Positions 16,451 to 25,786 of a stretch of DNA of 37,626 bases are shown here, in pieces; the stretch's first letter is position 1; every line of letters begins with the position of its first letter. Where the stretch lies: assembly GCA_017624115.1 (NCBI GenBank), contig JAGANQ010000001.1, forward strand, positions 1-37,626. Direction: 5' to 3'. The notes below the pieces were generated by a model. It did no database searches. It was given only the letters and a program-made list of their open reading frames with translations, and had not been told where the DNA came from. The translations under genes were made by a program, and so were the position numbers. Source of the stretch: Lachnospiraceae bacterium. Lineage in GTDB: Bacteria; Bacillota; Clostridia; Lachnospirales; Lachnospiraceae.

Positions 16451-17824
16451 TCAACATGCAGCAGTCTGCTTACTGAGTTTTCTTCTGACGACAAGGAAGC
16501 ATATAATATGTGCAGCCGCCGTCACTGTCCAGGAAATCGGATAAGATATGTACAGCACCTGCAGAAAACGGTGTGACGCAAACACTGTGAATATCCACAG
16601 CATACGCAGACCGCAGGCTCCCAGAAGCGAGACAATCATCGGCATAATGGCGTAGCCCAGCCCACGGATGCTTCCCACCATGGTATCCATAATGCCGCAC
16701 AGGAAGTATGTCGTAGCGATGATACTCATTCGCAGAAGTCCATACTGGATAACCTCCGCATCAGGAGAATAAATCCGCAGAAGCTTATTTCCAAACAAAT
16801 ATGCCAGATTTCCAAACACTGCACCTACAACCGTCACATAAAACAGACAGCCAAGTAAAATCTTATTGATTCGCTCATACTTTTTCGCCCCATAATTCTG
16901 GCTTGTAAAGCTGATAGAGGTCTGATAGAACGCATTCATCGCAATATAGATAAAACCCTCGATATTTGAACCTGCTGTGTTTCCTGCCATTGCCACCGAA
17001 CCAAAGGAATTGATGGAGGACTGAATCACTACATTAGACAGGGAGAAAATAGCCCCCTGCATACCCGCAGGCAGGCCGACACGAAAAATTTCCAAAAGCT
17101 TATCCTTTTTAATCGCCAGCTTTTTCAAGTCCAGATGACACACGCCTGTTTCCTTTATCAGACATCTCACAATCAAAGCTGCAGATACGCACTGGGAAAT
17201 CGCCGTTGCTGCCGCTACTCCGGCAACATCCATATGCAATACAATAACAAAAAACAAATTCAGTAAAACATTTACAACTCCGGCAATTGTGAGGAAATAC
17301 AGCGGCCGTCTTGTATCACCAACTGCCCTTAAAATTGCGCTTCCGAAATTATACAGCATCACTGCCGGCATTCCGAGGAAATAAATTCTCAGGTAAAGTA
17401 CTGATTTGCCGATTACGTTCTCCGGCGAACCCATAAGTACGAGCAGCGGTTCCGCCAGCACTACACCTATCACAATCAGTACCAGTCCGCTGATAACGCT
17501 GGTAAGCACTGCTGTATGTACAGTTTCTTCGACATCCTTTTTCTTATTTGCTCCGTAATGCCTGGCTACCAGAACATTGGTACCTACAGACAGTCCGATG
17601 AATATATTCGTCAGCAGATTCACAAGCGAGCCTGTCGAACCAACCGCCGCCAGCGAGTCACTTCCGGCGTACTGACCTACTACAACAATATCTGCTGCAT
17701 TGAACAATAGCTGCAGTACACCGGATAACATAACCGGAAGTGCAAAAATCAACAGTTTCACCATGATAGGACCATTACACATGTCCATCTCATAACTTTT
17801 TGTTTTCTTTTCTTCTTTTACCAT
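16451..17824 (-). CDS. MATE-family multidrug/Na+ or H+ antiporter
   Basis: This 457-residue exporter has 12 predicted transmembrane helices in two six-helix halves. Family phrases include LLIFALPVMLSGVLQLLFNAADIVVVGQY in the first helices, VGTNVLVARHYGA and the second-half SFTSQNYGAKKYERI. Such proteins expel cationic drugs or metabolites by ion exchange; the substrate cannot be told. The start at 17824 (MVKEEKKTK) is preferred over the longer open frame because the promoter -10 and -35 lie at 17889-17917, inside that extension. The gene begins about 110 bases after the ankyrin-GH43 gene on the same strand with no clear terminator between. It ends at repeat copy A. Confidence 0.93.
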   Translation of the reverse strand: MVKEEKKTKSYEMDMCNGPIMVKLLIFALPVMLSGVLQLLFNAADIVVVGQYAGSDSLAAVGSTGSLVNLLTNIFIGLSVGTNVLVARHYGANKKKDVEETVHTAVLTSVISGLVLIVIGVVLAEPLLVLMGSPENVIGKSVLYLRIYFLGMPAVMLYNFGSAILRAVGDTRRPLYFLTIAGVVNVLLNLFFVIVLHMDVAGVAAATAISQCVSAALIVRCLIKETGVCHLDLKKLAIKKDKLLEIFRVGLPAGMQGAIFSLSNVVIQSSINSFGSVAMAGNTAGSNIEGFIYIAMNAFYQTSISFTSQNYGAKKYERINKILLGCLFYVTVVGAVFGNLAYLFGNKLLRIYSPDAEVIQYGLLRMSIIATTYFLCGIMDTMVGSIRGLGYAIMPMIVSLLGACGLRMLWIFTVFASHRFLQVLYISYPISWTVTAAAHIICFLVVRRKLSKQTAAC

Positions 17825-17888
17825 AATTTTACCTGTCTCTTTCTCATGCTGTCTTGACAAATGTCGTTTTCTGTGGTAATCGAAGATT

Positions 17889-17917
17889 ATTATAGCACTC
17901 CTTTTGGTTGTTAGCAA
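17889..17917 (-). promoter_or_regulatory. Sigma-A promoter of the MATE gene
   Basis: On the minus strand TTGCTA (17912-17917), a 17-base spacer and perfect TATAAT (17889-17894) define a strong promoter. It shows that coding starts at 17824, not further upstream. Confidence 0.8.
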
Positions 17918-17931
17918 GTCCTACAAATCCT

Positions 17932-19821
17932 TTAAAACCGGCTAAACTCTATCAGACGTTCCTCTGTATCAGCCGTCCGTGCATAGATTCCCTCCATTGC
18001 TCCGGTAAAGCGCTTTCCGACACGCCAGTCCTCGTCACAGATATAATCCACTCTTGAAAGCTCTGCCACAAGCATCCATTCCCCTGACAACGGCTGCACA
18101 TAGAAGCTTCTCTTAAGACCCTCTGTCACCATCTTAAGCCCCAGCACCTTGCCCGGCTGCACACCGTTATCTGCTATCTCATACAGATATTCCCTGTCTG
18201 TATCTCCTATATGTTCCTTTAACTTAAGCTTCATGCCCTGCTCTGTGTAGCACGGTCCAAAGGTCAGATATGTATTTTCATCATAATAACCAGTGATGCC
18301 GAATTCTTCACCCGGCTTACTGTTCTCCGGCAGCTTCACTGTCACAGCCAGGGTACTGTTAAAATCTGTCTGGCGCTTTACGAGGATGCTGCGTGCCTCC
18401 GTCGTACTTAAAGAAGCCGTGCCCGCACGCAGAATAATTTCCTGCTCCTTCATCGTAATCATGCCATCGTCCGGCACTCTTGGCGTCACATAATCCTCTG
18501 TCTGCTTTTCTGGAATCCATTCCGGTAAATCCGGCTTTTTCTGGAGCACACTTGGGCCACGTCCGTTATTGATAAGCGGCCAGCCGTCTGCTGTCCAGAC
18601 AAGCGGGTCCAATGATGTCTCTCTGCCGAGCACCGTACAGCCCTTATCGAGCTGTCTGCCGCACAGGTAGACGATATACCAGTCCCCCTTCGGTGTACAT
18701 ACCGGCTTTCCATGTCCGCAGCGCTGCAGTGCACCCTTTTCATCCCACTGTCTCATAATCGGATTGTACGGACACGGCTCATACACACCCTTTAACGTGC
18801 GGGAACGCGATACAGAAATCCTGTGTCCTGCTCCGGTTCCGCCCTCCGCCTGGAACAGATAATACCAGCCGTCCTTCTTTAGAAGGTGCGAGCCCTCCGG
18901 CGCACGCTTCTGATGTCCATAGTACAGAAGCTCCGCCTCAGAAAGCTGCTTTTTGCCGTCAGGACTGATTTCAAATATTCTCGCACCGCGGTTTAACAGC
19001 ATATATCTTCTGCCGTCATCATCAGTAAAAATAGACGGGTCGATACCATCCTCATCCAAATACACCGGCTCACAGTATGGACCCTCAGGTCTGTCCGACG
19101 AGGTCACCATCTGCTTGCGGTAAACCGTTCCGTCGTCATTTAAGCGAAAGGTTGCCGTAATATAAAATCTGCCCTCATAATACGAGATGTCCGGTGCCCA
19201 GTAGCCTCTTCCGCCCTCCAGTGTATTTAAATTTCTCGCCCACTCCGGATTTGTCACTGCATGGCCGATAACCTCCCAGTGAATCAAATCTCTGGAATGG
19301 GAAACCGGAATACATGGGAAAAAGATAAACGAAGAATTTACCATGTAAAAATCCTCTCCCACGCAGATAATGCTGGGATCCGGGTGCATACCGGTAAGAA
19401 TCGGGTTCTGGTACATATTATTAAATTCCGCACCGCACACTTTTGCAAAATAGCTCTCAATTTCCTGATATTCTCCCGCCTTCTCAGCTGCCAGCTCATG
19501 TGCCAGATGATACGGCGTAATGCGCCTGCTGTCTCCATGCACGGCAGAAAGTCCCACACGCTCCACCAGATACTTTACAAGCGGAAGCTTCCCCGCCTCC
19601 ACAGCATAGTGAAGAAGTGTCCTGTTTCTGTCGTCTGTCTCATTAAAGCTCGCTCTGGAGTATTCCACGATATATCTCACAATCGCCAGATTGCCTGTAA
19701 AAGCCGCATGAAAAGGGGCCTTAAGCCCCTCCCATGCTTCATCAATCGCTGCTGGTCTGTGTATGAGAATATCGGTCAGTGCCTCCAGATTCTCCTGTGT
19801 TATCGCCTGTCTGATATCCAT
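17932..19821 (-). CDS. GH43-family glycosidase with N-terminal ankyrin repeats
   Basis: The 629-residue protein joins an ankyrin-type region (residues about 1-125; recurring pattern LH-A---G-L-(I/L)V-YLVE, for example TLLHYAVEAGKLPLVKYLVE) to a GH43 five-bladed propeller starting at QNPILTGMHPDPS (about 138). The expected catalytic triad is visible: Asp148 (HPDPS), Asp261 (GIDPS) and Glu309 (APEGS). A beta-sandwich module of the GH43 C-terminal type follows from about 440. GH43 enzymes of this type are usually beta-xylosidases or alpha-L-arabinofuranosidases. No signal peptide is present, so it acts in the cytoplasm. It lies 26 bases after another GH43 gene, in a pectin/hemicellulose locus. 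The ankyrin fusion is unusual; the enzymatic call is firm at family level. Confidence 0.92.
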   Translation of the reverse strand: MDIRQAITQENLEALTDILIHRPAAIDEAWEGLKAPFHAAFTGNLAIVRYIVEYSRASFNETDDRNRTLLHYAVEAGKLPLVKYLVERVGLSAVHGDSRRITPYHLAHELAAEKAGEYQEIESYFAKVCGAEFNNMYQNPILTGMHPDPSIICVGEDFYMVNSSFIFFPCIPVSHSRDLIHWEVIGHAVTNPEWARNLNTLEGGRGYWAPDISYYEGRFYITATFRLNDDGTVYRKQMVTSSDRPEGPYCEPVYLDEDGIDPSIFTDDDGRRYMLLNRGARIFEISPDGKKQLSEAELLYYGHQKRAPEGSHLLKKDGWYYLFQAEGGTGAGHRISVSRSRTLKGVYEPCPYNPIMRQWDEKGALQRCGHGKPVCTPKGDWYIVYLCGRQLDKGCTVLGRETSLDPLVWTADGWPLINNGRGPSVLQKKPDLPEWIPEKQTEDYVTPRVPDDGMITMKEQEIILRAGTASLSTTEARSILVKRQTDFNSTLAVTVKLPENSKPGEEFGITGYYDENTYLTFGPCYTEQGMKLKLKEHIGDTDREYLYEIADNGVQPGKVLGLKMVTEGLKRSFYVQPLSGEWMLVAELSRVDYICDEDWRVGKRFTGAMEGIYARTADTEERLIEFSRF

Positions 19822-19847
19822 AACTGTCTCCCACCATCTTCTGATTA

Positions 19848-21416
19848 TTATACTCTATCAAAGAAAAAGCCTTCAAACGCTGCCCTTCCGGCATCGGATA
19901 CAGTATTCTCCGCTGCCTCATGCACCGCAAACAGCCCTGCCTTGACACCTACCCATCTTCCCGGTGTCGCCTCACTGGTCTCTCCTGCCTGTTCAAAGTT
20001 CTCTCCATCCAGGCTATAGTAGAATGTGATATCCTTCCCTTTCTCTACCTTCATGCGCAGATATACCTTATCTGCGGAAATTTCCTTAAGCTCGCAGCTT
20101 TTCTCGTTCCGCTTCTTCCACTGTCCGATACGCTGTGTCAGCATCGGCTTACCAGCCTTCTTCTCCACGGAAAGTGCTGTATAGACACCGCCAAGAGAAA
20201 TCATGCCCGCCACATCACCGTCTCTTAAGCATTCAAGATGCAGACAGCTTGTCACCATAAATTCCGGTGCAGGCCACTTCTGTACTAAGAGATTCGGCAC
20301 ATCACAAAGCTGTGTCTCCTGCTTCTTGTCCTTCGCATAAAGGATAATCTGACCCTTATCCGGGCGCAATGCGTACCAATCGTCCTTATAATTCGCATTC
20401 CACTGCCACTGAAGTCCCAGAGTCTCCCCTCTGAAATCATCGGAATCCTCCGGTGCATCCGGCTGTACCTGCACATCACAGCTCGGCTTTGGGAATGTGA
20501 TTACCGGCTCGCCGCAGCCATCGACATCATTGATACCGATAACCGGCCAGTCATCTACCCATTTCATCGGCTGCAAATGTACGATACGTCCTGCATTTCC
20601 CACATCCTGAAAATGTAAAAACCAGTCCTGTCCATCCGGAGTATCTACCCATGCACCCTGATGAGGTCCGTTAATCTGCGTATTTCCCTGGGCAAGTACA
20701 GTTCTTTTCTCATACGGTCCATAAATATTCTTAGAACGAAGTACAATCTGTACACCGGTCTTAACACCATCGGCCGGAGCAAAGATATAGTAATATCCGT
20801 TTCTCTTGTACAGCTTCGGTCCCTCTGTTGTATCGACCCCCACATCTGCACCGTCAAAGATATGCTTTCCATCGCCCAGCACTCCACGGCAGTCCGGCTG
20901 AATCGGGCTCATATGTAAGATATTTTTAAAACCGATGCGGCTTCTTGCAAATGCAGACACCATATATGCCTGTCCATCATCATCCCAGAACGGACATGGG
21001 TCAATCCAGCCTGTCACCTCGCGAACCGGGAATGGCTTATCCCAGCCCTTGAACGGGTCTTTTGTCGTCACGCAGAAAATTCCCTCATCCGGCATCGGGA
21101 AGAAAATGTAAAACGTGCCCTCATGGTAACGGATAGCCGGTGCCCACACGCCTCTCCCGTGCTGAGGTGTCTCATAATCCGGGTACGGTATCTTGTCAAG
21201 CGCATAGCTGATTACCTTCCAGTTTACCAGATCCTTTGAATGCAGCACTGGAAGCGCCGGCGAATTGCAGAAGCTGGACGCTGTCATAAAGTAATCATGT
21301 CCCACACGAATTGCATCCGGATCCGAATAGTCCGTATACAAAACCGGATTTGTGTAAGTGCCGTTCCCATTATCGGCAATCCACATTTTTTCACGTTTTC
21401 TGTTCCACTCACTCAT
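19848..21416 (-). CDS. GH43-family beta-xylosidase/arabinofuranosidase, cytoplasmic
   Basis: The 522-residue enzyme has the GH43 catalytic propeller from about residue 20 (YTNPVLYTDYSDPDAIRVG) and a C-terminal beta-sandwich (about 330-522). The likely base is Asp32 (YSDP), the pKa-modulating residue Asp139 (GWIDP) and the acid Glu198 (TTEGP). It would remove xylose or arabinose from imported oligosaccharides. No signal peptide. The start ATG at 21416 follows a GGAGG-containing stretch (ATGGAGGATTTC). It is co-oriented with the ankyrin-GH43 gene 26 bases downstream, and a structured element lies in its upstream 320-base gap. The subfamily and exact substrate remain open. Confidence 0.93.
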   Translation of the reverse strand: MSEWNRKREKMWIADNGNGTYTNPVLYTDYSDPDAIRVGHDYFMTASSFCNSPALPVLHSKDLVNWKVISYALDKIPYPDYETPQHGRGVWAPAIRYHEGTFYIFFPMPDEGIFCVTTKDPFKGWDKPFPVREVTGWIDPCPFWDDDGQAYMVSAFARSRIGFKNILHMSPIQPDCRGVLGDGKHIFDGADVGVDTTEGPKLYKRNGYYYIFAPADGVKTGVQIVLRSKNIYGPYEKRTVLAQGNTQINGPHQGAWVDTPDGQDWFLHFQDVGNAGRIVHLQPMKWVDDWPVIGINDVDGCGEPVITFPKPSCDVQVQPDAPEDSDDFRGETLGLQWQWNANYKDDWYALRPDKGQIILYAKDKKQETQLCDVPNLLVQKWPAPEFMVTSCLHLECLRDGDVAGMISLGGVYTALSVEKKAGKPMLTQRIGQWKKRNEKSCELKEISADKVYLRMKVEKGKDITFYYSLDGENFEQAGETSEATPGRWVGVKAGLFAVHEAAENTVSDAGRAAFEGFFFDRV

Positions 21417-21519
21417 ATTAGCTGAAATCCTCCATTTCTCCGCCCTGTCATACAGAGTCCGATATGATAACTTATGTAGAATAGCATACCCTAACGCACA
21501 GAATAGCTATCATGATGTT

Positions 21520-21644
21520 GGGGTCAAAAGGTATTTTGACCCCTGATACCTACGGATGACTACGCACTTTGTGCTCCCGTTGTCTCCGCTCCGCTACGGT
21601 CGGCGCTAAGCAGATGTCCGCAGGACATCCAGCGCCCTGGTATC
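21520..21644. repeat. Structured intergenic element with several nested inverted repeats
   Basis: In the 321-base gap between GH43 and GH28, GGGGTCAAAA/TTTTGACCCC (21520-21543) forms a 10-base stem with a four-base loop. Next to it GATACC (21545-21550) pairs with GGTATC (21639-21644) and encloses GCAC/GTGC (about 21564-21574), CCGT/ACGG, and the nested stem GGCGCT/AGCGCC with GATGTCC/GGACATC (21602-21636). There is no T-run, so it is not a simple terminator. It looks like a dispersed repeat or structured RNA; I cannot assign it. The flanks (21417-21519 and 21645-21737) show nothing clear. Confidence 0.6.
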
Positions 21645-21737
21645 CTATCATAATCTCAAGTCTACCACACATTTCTGACTGCAACAAGGTACAAAACTTT
21701 AACTTATAAAAATGTATCATTGGGATTTTTGAGCACT

Positions 21738-23009
21738 TTACTCTATCGCAAGCTCCACATTCTTCCACTTAAAGCCCTTGACTCCCTTGATGCTTCCGAA
21801 GCTCTTCGCTGTTATCTCCACGTTTTCAAAGTTGACCTCTTCTATCGGAAATCCCTCAAAGGCCTCTATCTCAAATGCCATGGACATTCCCTCGTACTCC
21901 TTCGTATAATAAGCTTTGATATCCTTAATTTGAATATTCTTCACCGTAGGAATCCCCTTCTCGAGCGGCACACGCTCAATAAGCTTCTTCCAGCGTTCCG
22001 GTACCTCACCGGTATATCCCTCCGGCAGTGCACAATAGCTGTATGTCGGATTCCAGTCTAACAAAAAGCTGAATATATGCTTGACATTTACCATCTTAAG
22101 TCTCTCCACCCTGATATTCTCCAGCACACCGCCGCGGGTACGCGCAGATTTGATGCGGAAGCCATTGTCCGTACCCTCATAATAATTATCGCGGATTATC
22201 ACATTACGAATCCCGCCCGAGGTTTCACTTCCCAACGTAATGCCTGCTCCGGCATACAGCCTGCAATTCTGAATCGTCACATTCTCACAGACTCGGTTGA
22301 CACGCAGACCGTCAGCATCTCTTCCCGATTTCACACAAATGCTGTCGTCATTGCAGGAAATCACTGCATTTTCTATCAGGACACCATCACAGGAATCCAC
22401 ATCAATGCCGTCTGTACTCGGTCCGCCGTTTTCCCCTACATGAACGCCATCCACATGGATTCTTCGGGAATAGCACAGATGAATGTTCCAGAAGCCGGAA
22501 CGCACACAGGTAAAATCCTTAAGCTCTATATTCTCTGAATGTATGACAATGACATTTCTCGGTCTGGTGCAGTCATAATCCACCGCCCAGCGCAGTCCCT
22601 TCGGCTCATAGACGCCGCGCATGCCGCCGTGTCTGTCATCACCCCAGTATTTTTTCCACCAGTACTCGCCCTGACCGTCAATCGTACCCGGACCACTGAT
22701 AATAACATCCGTCTGGTTCATGACATTAACCAGTCCTGCAGGCCATTCCATCTCCACACCGGCTACACGGGACGGCACAAATGGGTACTGCTCTTCATCC
22801 TGCACTCCCAGTAGCACTGCTCCCTCTGACAGATAAAATTCAATTCCGCTCTTTAAAAACAGAGAGCCGCACAGGTAAATACCTTTTCCCAGTACAACCT
22901 TACCGCCCTCCTCTGCTGCCGCATCAATCGCCGCTTGGATTTCCTTTGTACACAGCGTCGTTCCGTCTGCCTTTGCACCATAATTTTCTGCCAGATATTC
23001 CCTGCGCAT
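21738..23009 (-). CDS. GH28-family polygalacturonase-like enzyme, cytoplasmic
   Basis: The 423-residue right-handed beta-helix enzyme hydrolyses galacturonic acid-containing chains. Family 28 landmarks are visible: STDGIDVDSCDG (the NTDG site, Asp near 200), CNDDSICVKSG (the DD pair near 221-222), and GFRIKS (the R-I-K substrate-binding site near 285). The usual G-H-G is replaced by GSE, as in exo-acting and rhamnogalacturonan-type members. No signal peptide, so it probably trims imported pectic oligosaccharides in the cytoplasm. The start ATG at 23009 has AGGAGG seven bases upstream; the ATG two codons earlier touches that site. It follows the ABC transporter genes, separated by a terminator and repeat copy B, so it likely has its own promoter. 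Confidence 0.93.
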   Translation of the reverse strand: MRREYLAENYGAKADGTTLCTKEIQAAIDAAAEEGGKVVLGKGIYLCGSLFLKSGIEFYLSEGAVLLGVQDEEQYPFVPSRVAGVEMEWPAGLVNVMNQTDVIISGPGTIDGQGEYWWKKYWGDDRHGGMRGVYEPKGLRWAVDYDCTRPRNVIVIHSENIELKDFTCVRSGFWNIHLCYSRRIHVDGVHVGENGGPSTDGIDVDSCDGVLIENAVISCNDDSICVKSGRDADGLRVNRVCENVTIQNCRLYAGAGITLGSETSGGIRNVIIRDNYYEGTDNGFRIKSARTRGGVLENIRVERLKMVNVKHIFSFLLDWNPTYSYCALPEGYTGEVPERWKKLIERVPLEKGIPTVKNIQIKDIKAYYTKEYEGMSMAFEIEAFEGFPIEEVNFENVEITAKSFGSIKGVKGFKWKNVELAIE

Positions 23010-23151
23010 AATCATACCTCCTAAGCTTTTAATTACACTTCTTTTTATTTACGCTTCTATGGCTACAGTATAACGCAGCCATTCACATTTTCCCTCTGTT
23101 TTTTTGCGCATTTTCAGGACAAAAAGTTCGCAGTGCGCTCCTGGCCGGAGG

Positions 23152-23306
23152 GTTTTTTATGAGGCTGTCGCATTTTGAGCACTTATAAGTTTTGATAATT
23201 ATGGAAAACAGGGAATCTGCATATTTCCAAATATAGCAGATAAAAATAATTCCTATAATTATGACAAGCTTACAACTATACCAAATGCAACAGCCTCATG
23301 AAAAAC
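23152..23306. repeat. Dispersed palindromic repeat, copy B
   Basis: The ends are inverted repeats: GTTTTT-ATGAGGCTGTCGCATTT on the left and AAATGCAACAGCCTCATGAAAAAC on the right. Inner parts also pair imperfectly (ATAATTATGG with CCTATAATTAT, CTGC with GCAG), making a palindrome of about 150 bases. The centre shares CAGGGAATCTGCATATTT-CAAATATA with copies A and C, and the right arm read backwards matches the start of copy C over about 35 bases. It lies in the 372-base gap between GH28 and the binding protein; the remaining part 23010-23151 has only a possible weak promoter. Confidence 0.8.
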
Positions 23307-23331
23307 GGCAGAGCATATACATGCCCTGCCG
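23301..23331 (-). terminator. Intrinsic terminator of the sugar ABC operon
   Basis: On the minus strand CGGCAGGGCAT pairs with ATGCTCTGCCG around a four-base loop, followed by TTTTT. The one imperfect pair is G-U on the minus RNA but A-C on the plus RNA, so it works for leftward transcripts. Confidence 0.88.
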
Positions 23332-23381
23332 TCCCCGACTTGTGCAATATAACTAAACAGACATAACTGTTAACACAGTCA

Positions 23382-24890
23382 TTACTGATTCATTTCCTTC
23401 AGTATCTGAGCTACACCAAGTGTATCTGCCTGCTTCTTGTAATTTGCCAGACCTTCTTCCACTGTTGTCTTGCCCATAACGATATTGGCAATTGTTTCCT
23501 GCTTAACTGAAGTCCAGTCAGCAACTACCATATTGTAGGTTTCGGATACAGGCATAGTAGGCTTATAAGTACCTGTAACCTTTAAAGTATCAAGAGTAAT
23601 CGTTACCATCTCAGCTGGCTGTGGAGCCTTTGCAGGGTCATCAAATGGTACTACTGCTAACCATGGTGTTGCCCATACAGACTGGAATGTGCTGTCTGCC
23701 TTTGACTTCATGTTATTATATGTAATATTTCCGTTTGCATCTGTTGTTCTGTGTAATCCCTCAACACCACAGTAGAACAGATCCTGTCCCTCAGCACCAT
23801 CGAATGCTACCTGTAAGAAATAAGTAAATACCTGCTCAACCTCTTTTTCGGAAAGTCTTCCGCTGATGCAGTAAGCATTAAAGCCTGCATATCTGTAATA
23901 TGTTTCTTTAATTGCATCAATACCTGTAATGTATGCGTTTGGATTATTAGCCTGCAGATTTACCTGAAGAGTGTTGCCCCACTTACCTGCCCAGTAATTG
24001 AATACACCAACCTCACCTGCATACCACTTATCACGGCAGGCACTTGTTGTATTGGTAATTGCTTCCATATCAATCAGGCCTTCCTTATAAGCATCCTGGA
24101 GACGCTGTAATGCAGAAGCCATATTATCCTGTGCCATACCATCAACCCACTGTCCATTGACAATTGTTAAATCAGGTGTTGCATCCTGATAGAACTCAGG
24201 AAGATTCTGTGCAGAGGTAAGTCCCGGAACTGTTAACGGAATCTTACACTCAGGAATCTCTGTCTTAAATGCACGAAGCATATCAAGGAACTCGTCATAG
24301 TTTGTAGGAACCTTTCTGCCAAGCTTATCTAACCAGTCCTGTCTTACATATGTGATAGCTCCGGAAGGCATCTCACCAGGAATACCATAGATTCTGCCAT
24401 CTACAGATACAGACTCCCATACACCTGGATCAACCTTATCGTAGATGCCTGAGTTCTTCACTAAATCTGTTAAATCAGCAATACCGCCCTGACTTGCATA
24501 GTATGCCATCTTAGTATCAGCGGAAAGGTCAAATACATTCGGCTCTGTACCGGATGCAAATGCAATTTCCAGAAGCTCATAGTACTCATTGTTTGATACC
24601 TGAGTATGCTCAAGCGTTACACCTGACAGCTCGCTGAATGCAGCATCCCATTCCTTTACATAATCCTCTTCATTCAGACCGGAATGTGTCCACCATGTAA
24701 TCTTTTCCGGCTTCTCGACAACCTTCTCTGTAGGTGCCTCTGTAGTTGCAGCTGCTGTAGTTGCATTATTAGATGCAGCCTTTGTAGTTGCTGCAGTTGT
24801 GCTTCCGGCAGAATCTCCAGAGCCACATGAACACATACTGAATACCATACTTGCAGCCAATGCTAATCCTAATAACTTTTTGCTTTTCAT
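23382..24890 (-). CDS. Sugar ABC transporter substrate-binding lipoprotein (family 1, LplA-like)
   Basis: The 502-residue receptor has a lipoprotein signal (LALAASMVFSMCSC; Cys near 20-22), then a low-complexity Thr/Ala linker that sets it off the membrane, and the family 1 binding fold from about residue 60 (KITWWTHSGLNEEDYVKEWDAAF). Later phrases such as FASGTEPNVFDLSADTKMAYYASQGGIADLTDLV are typical of oligosaccharide receptors paired with LplB/LplC permeases. It begins 38 bases after the second permease gene with an AAGGAGG site and is followed by a strong terminator. Its neighbours GH28 and two GH43 suggest pectic or arabinoxylan oligosaccharides; this is inference from context. Confidence 0.92.
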   Translation of the reverse strand: MKSKKLLGLALAASMVFSMCSCGSGDSAGSTTAATTKAASNNATTAAATTEAPTEKVVEKPEKITWWTHSGLNEEDYVKEWDAAFSELSGVTLEHTQVSNNEYYELLEIAFASGTEPNVFDLSADTKMAYYASQGGIADLTDLVKNSGIYDKVDPGVWESVSVDGRIYGIPGEMPSGAITYVRQDWLDKLGRKVPTNYDEFLDMLRAFKTEIPECKIPLTVPGLTSAQNLPEFYQDATPDLTIVNGQWVDGMAQDNMASALQRLQDAYKEGLIDMEAITNTTSACRDKWYAGEVGVFNYWAGKWGNTLQVNLQANNPNAYITGIDAIKETYYRYAGFNAYCISGRLSEKEVEQVFTYFLQVAFDGAEGQDLFYCGVEGLHRTTDANGNITYNNMKSKADSTFQSVWATPWLAVVPFDDPAKAPQPAEMVTITLDTLKVTGTYKPTMPVSETYNMVVADWTSVKQETIANIVMGKTTVEEGLANYKKQADTLGVAQILKEMNQ

Positions 24891-24928
24891 ACTGTTCCTC
24901 CTTAATTTTAAGAAAATAAATTTATAAA

Positions 24929-25786
24929 TTATCCCTTTACTGCGCCAAGCGTAACACCCTTGACAAAATATTTTTGCAGGAAAGGATAAATTACCAGAAA
25001 CGGGAATACAACGATTACAACCATTGCATTTTTCAAAAGCTCCTCTGAAAGCTCAATACTTCCGGATAAACCATCATTCAGAATTAAATCTCTTACCTTA
25101 ACCTGAAAGTTCTTCTTATTCGCATCTGTTATGTATAATACAAAGTTCATGTACTGGTTCCACATACCAACCGCAATGAACAGACCAATAGATGCCAGTG
25201 CAGGCTTGGAAAGCGGCAGCACGATTCTTGCGAAGATACCCATCGGCGATGCCCCGTCAAGCTCCGCCGCCTCATAAAGTGTACCGGGGATTCCCTCAAA
25301 AAAGCTCTTCATCAGAATAATGTTATAGGCACTGATAGAGGCAGGTAAAATAACAGTAAATACATTGTTCATCAATCCCATTGTCTTAATAGTAATATAG
25401 GTAGGAATCAGACCACCGGAGAACATCATAGTCAGCATAATCGAGCTTACAATGAATTTATGTCCGGGCATCTCCCTCTGCAGCACTACATAGCCGGCAA
25501 GAGTTACCATTGTCAGACCGATGACCGTTGCGAGAATCGTAGTATAAATGGATACCCACAGTGGCTGATATAAGGAAGATTTTCCTAAAATCATCTTATA
25601 TGCAGAAAAATCAATCTGCTTCGGCCAAAGTTGGATTCCATGGGAGGTCGGGTCTACCGAGTCTACCAGTACTTTTAACAGCGGTACCAGCATACACACA
25701 CATAACAATACAATAAAGGCATAATCAAAAATCAGAAATGCGGCTCTGGCACGATGACCTTTTTTAAACGAAAACTTTTCTGTCAT
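24929..25786 (-). CDS. Carbohydrate ABC transporter permease (LplC/YtcP-like)
   Basis: The 285-residue permease has six transmembrane helices and the MalG-type EAA loop (YEAAELDGASPMGIFARIVLPLSKP, near residues 175-200). Its ending VKGVTLGAVKG is characteristic of the LplC/YtcP subgroup (usually ...GVTVGAVKG). The gene overlaps the first permease by four bases (ATGA), giving translational coupling. No ATPase is encoded in this locus; relatives in Firmicutes borrow a shared MsmX-type ATPase from elsewhere in the genome, so that is expected here. Confidence 0.94.
   Translation of the reverse strand: MTEKFSFKKGHRARAAFLIFDYAFIVLLCVCMLVPLLKVLVDSVDPTSHGIQLWPKQIDFSAYKMILGKSSLYQPLWVSIYTTILATVIGLTMVTLAGYVVLQREMPGHKFIVSSIMLTMMFSGGLIPTYITIKTMGLMNNVFTVILPASISAYNIILMKSFFEGIPGTLYEAAELDGASPMGIFARIVLPLSKPALASIGLFIAVGMWNQYMNFVLYITDANKKNFQVKVRDLILNDGLSGSIELSEELLKNAMVVIVVFPFLVIYPFLQKYFVKGVTLGAVKG

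Noticed and set aside
16186..16494. A 102-codon minus-strand open frame beside the MATE gene
   Set aside because: Its translation is mostly the dispersed repeat; a similar peptide (KCQSLQSLYL against SCQSLQILYL) appears from copy C at 37414-37623, showing the likeness comes from repeat DNA, not a protein family.
19261..20019. A 252-codon plus-strand frame over the GH43 genes
   Set aside because: It crosses the junction of two real GH43 genes and has no recognisable motif or start signal.
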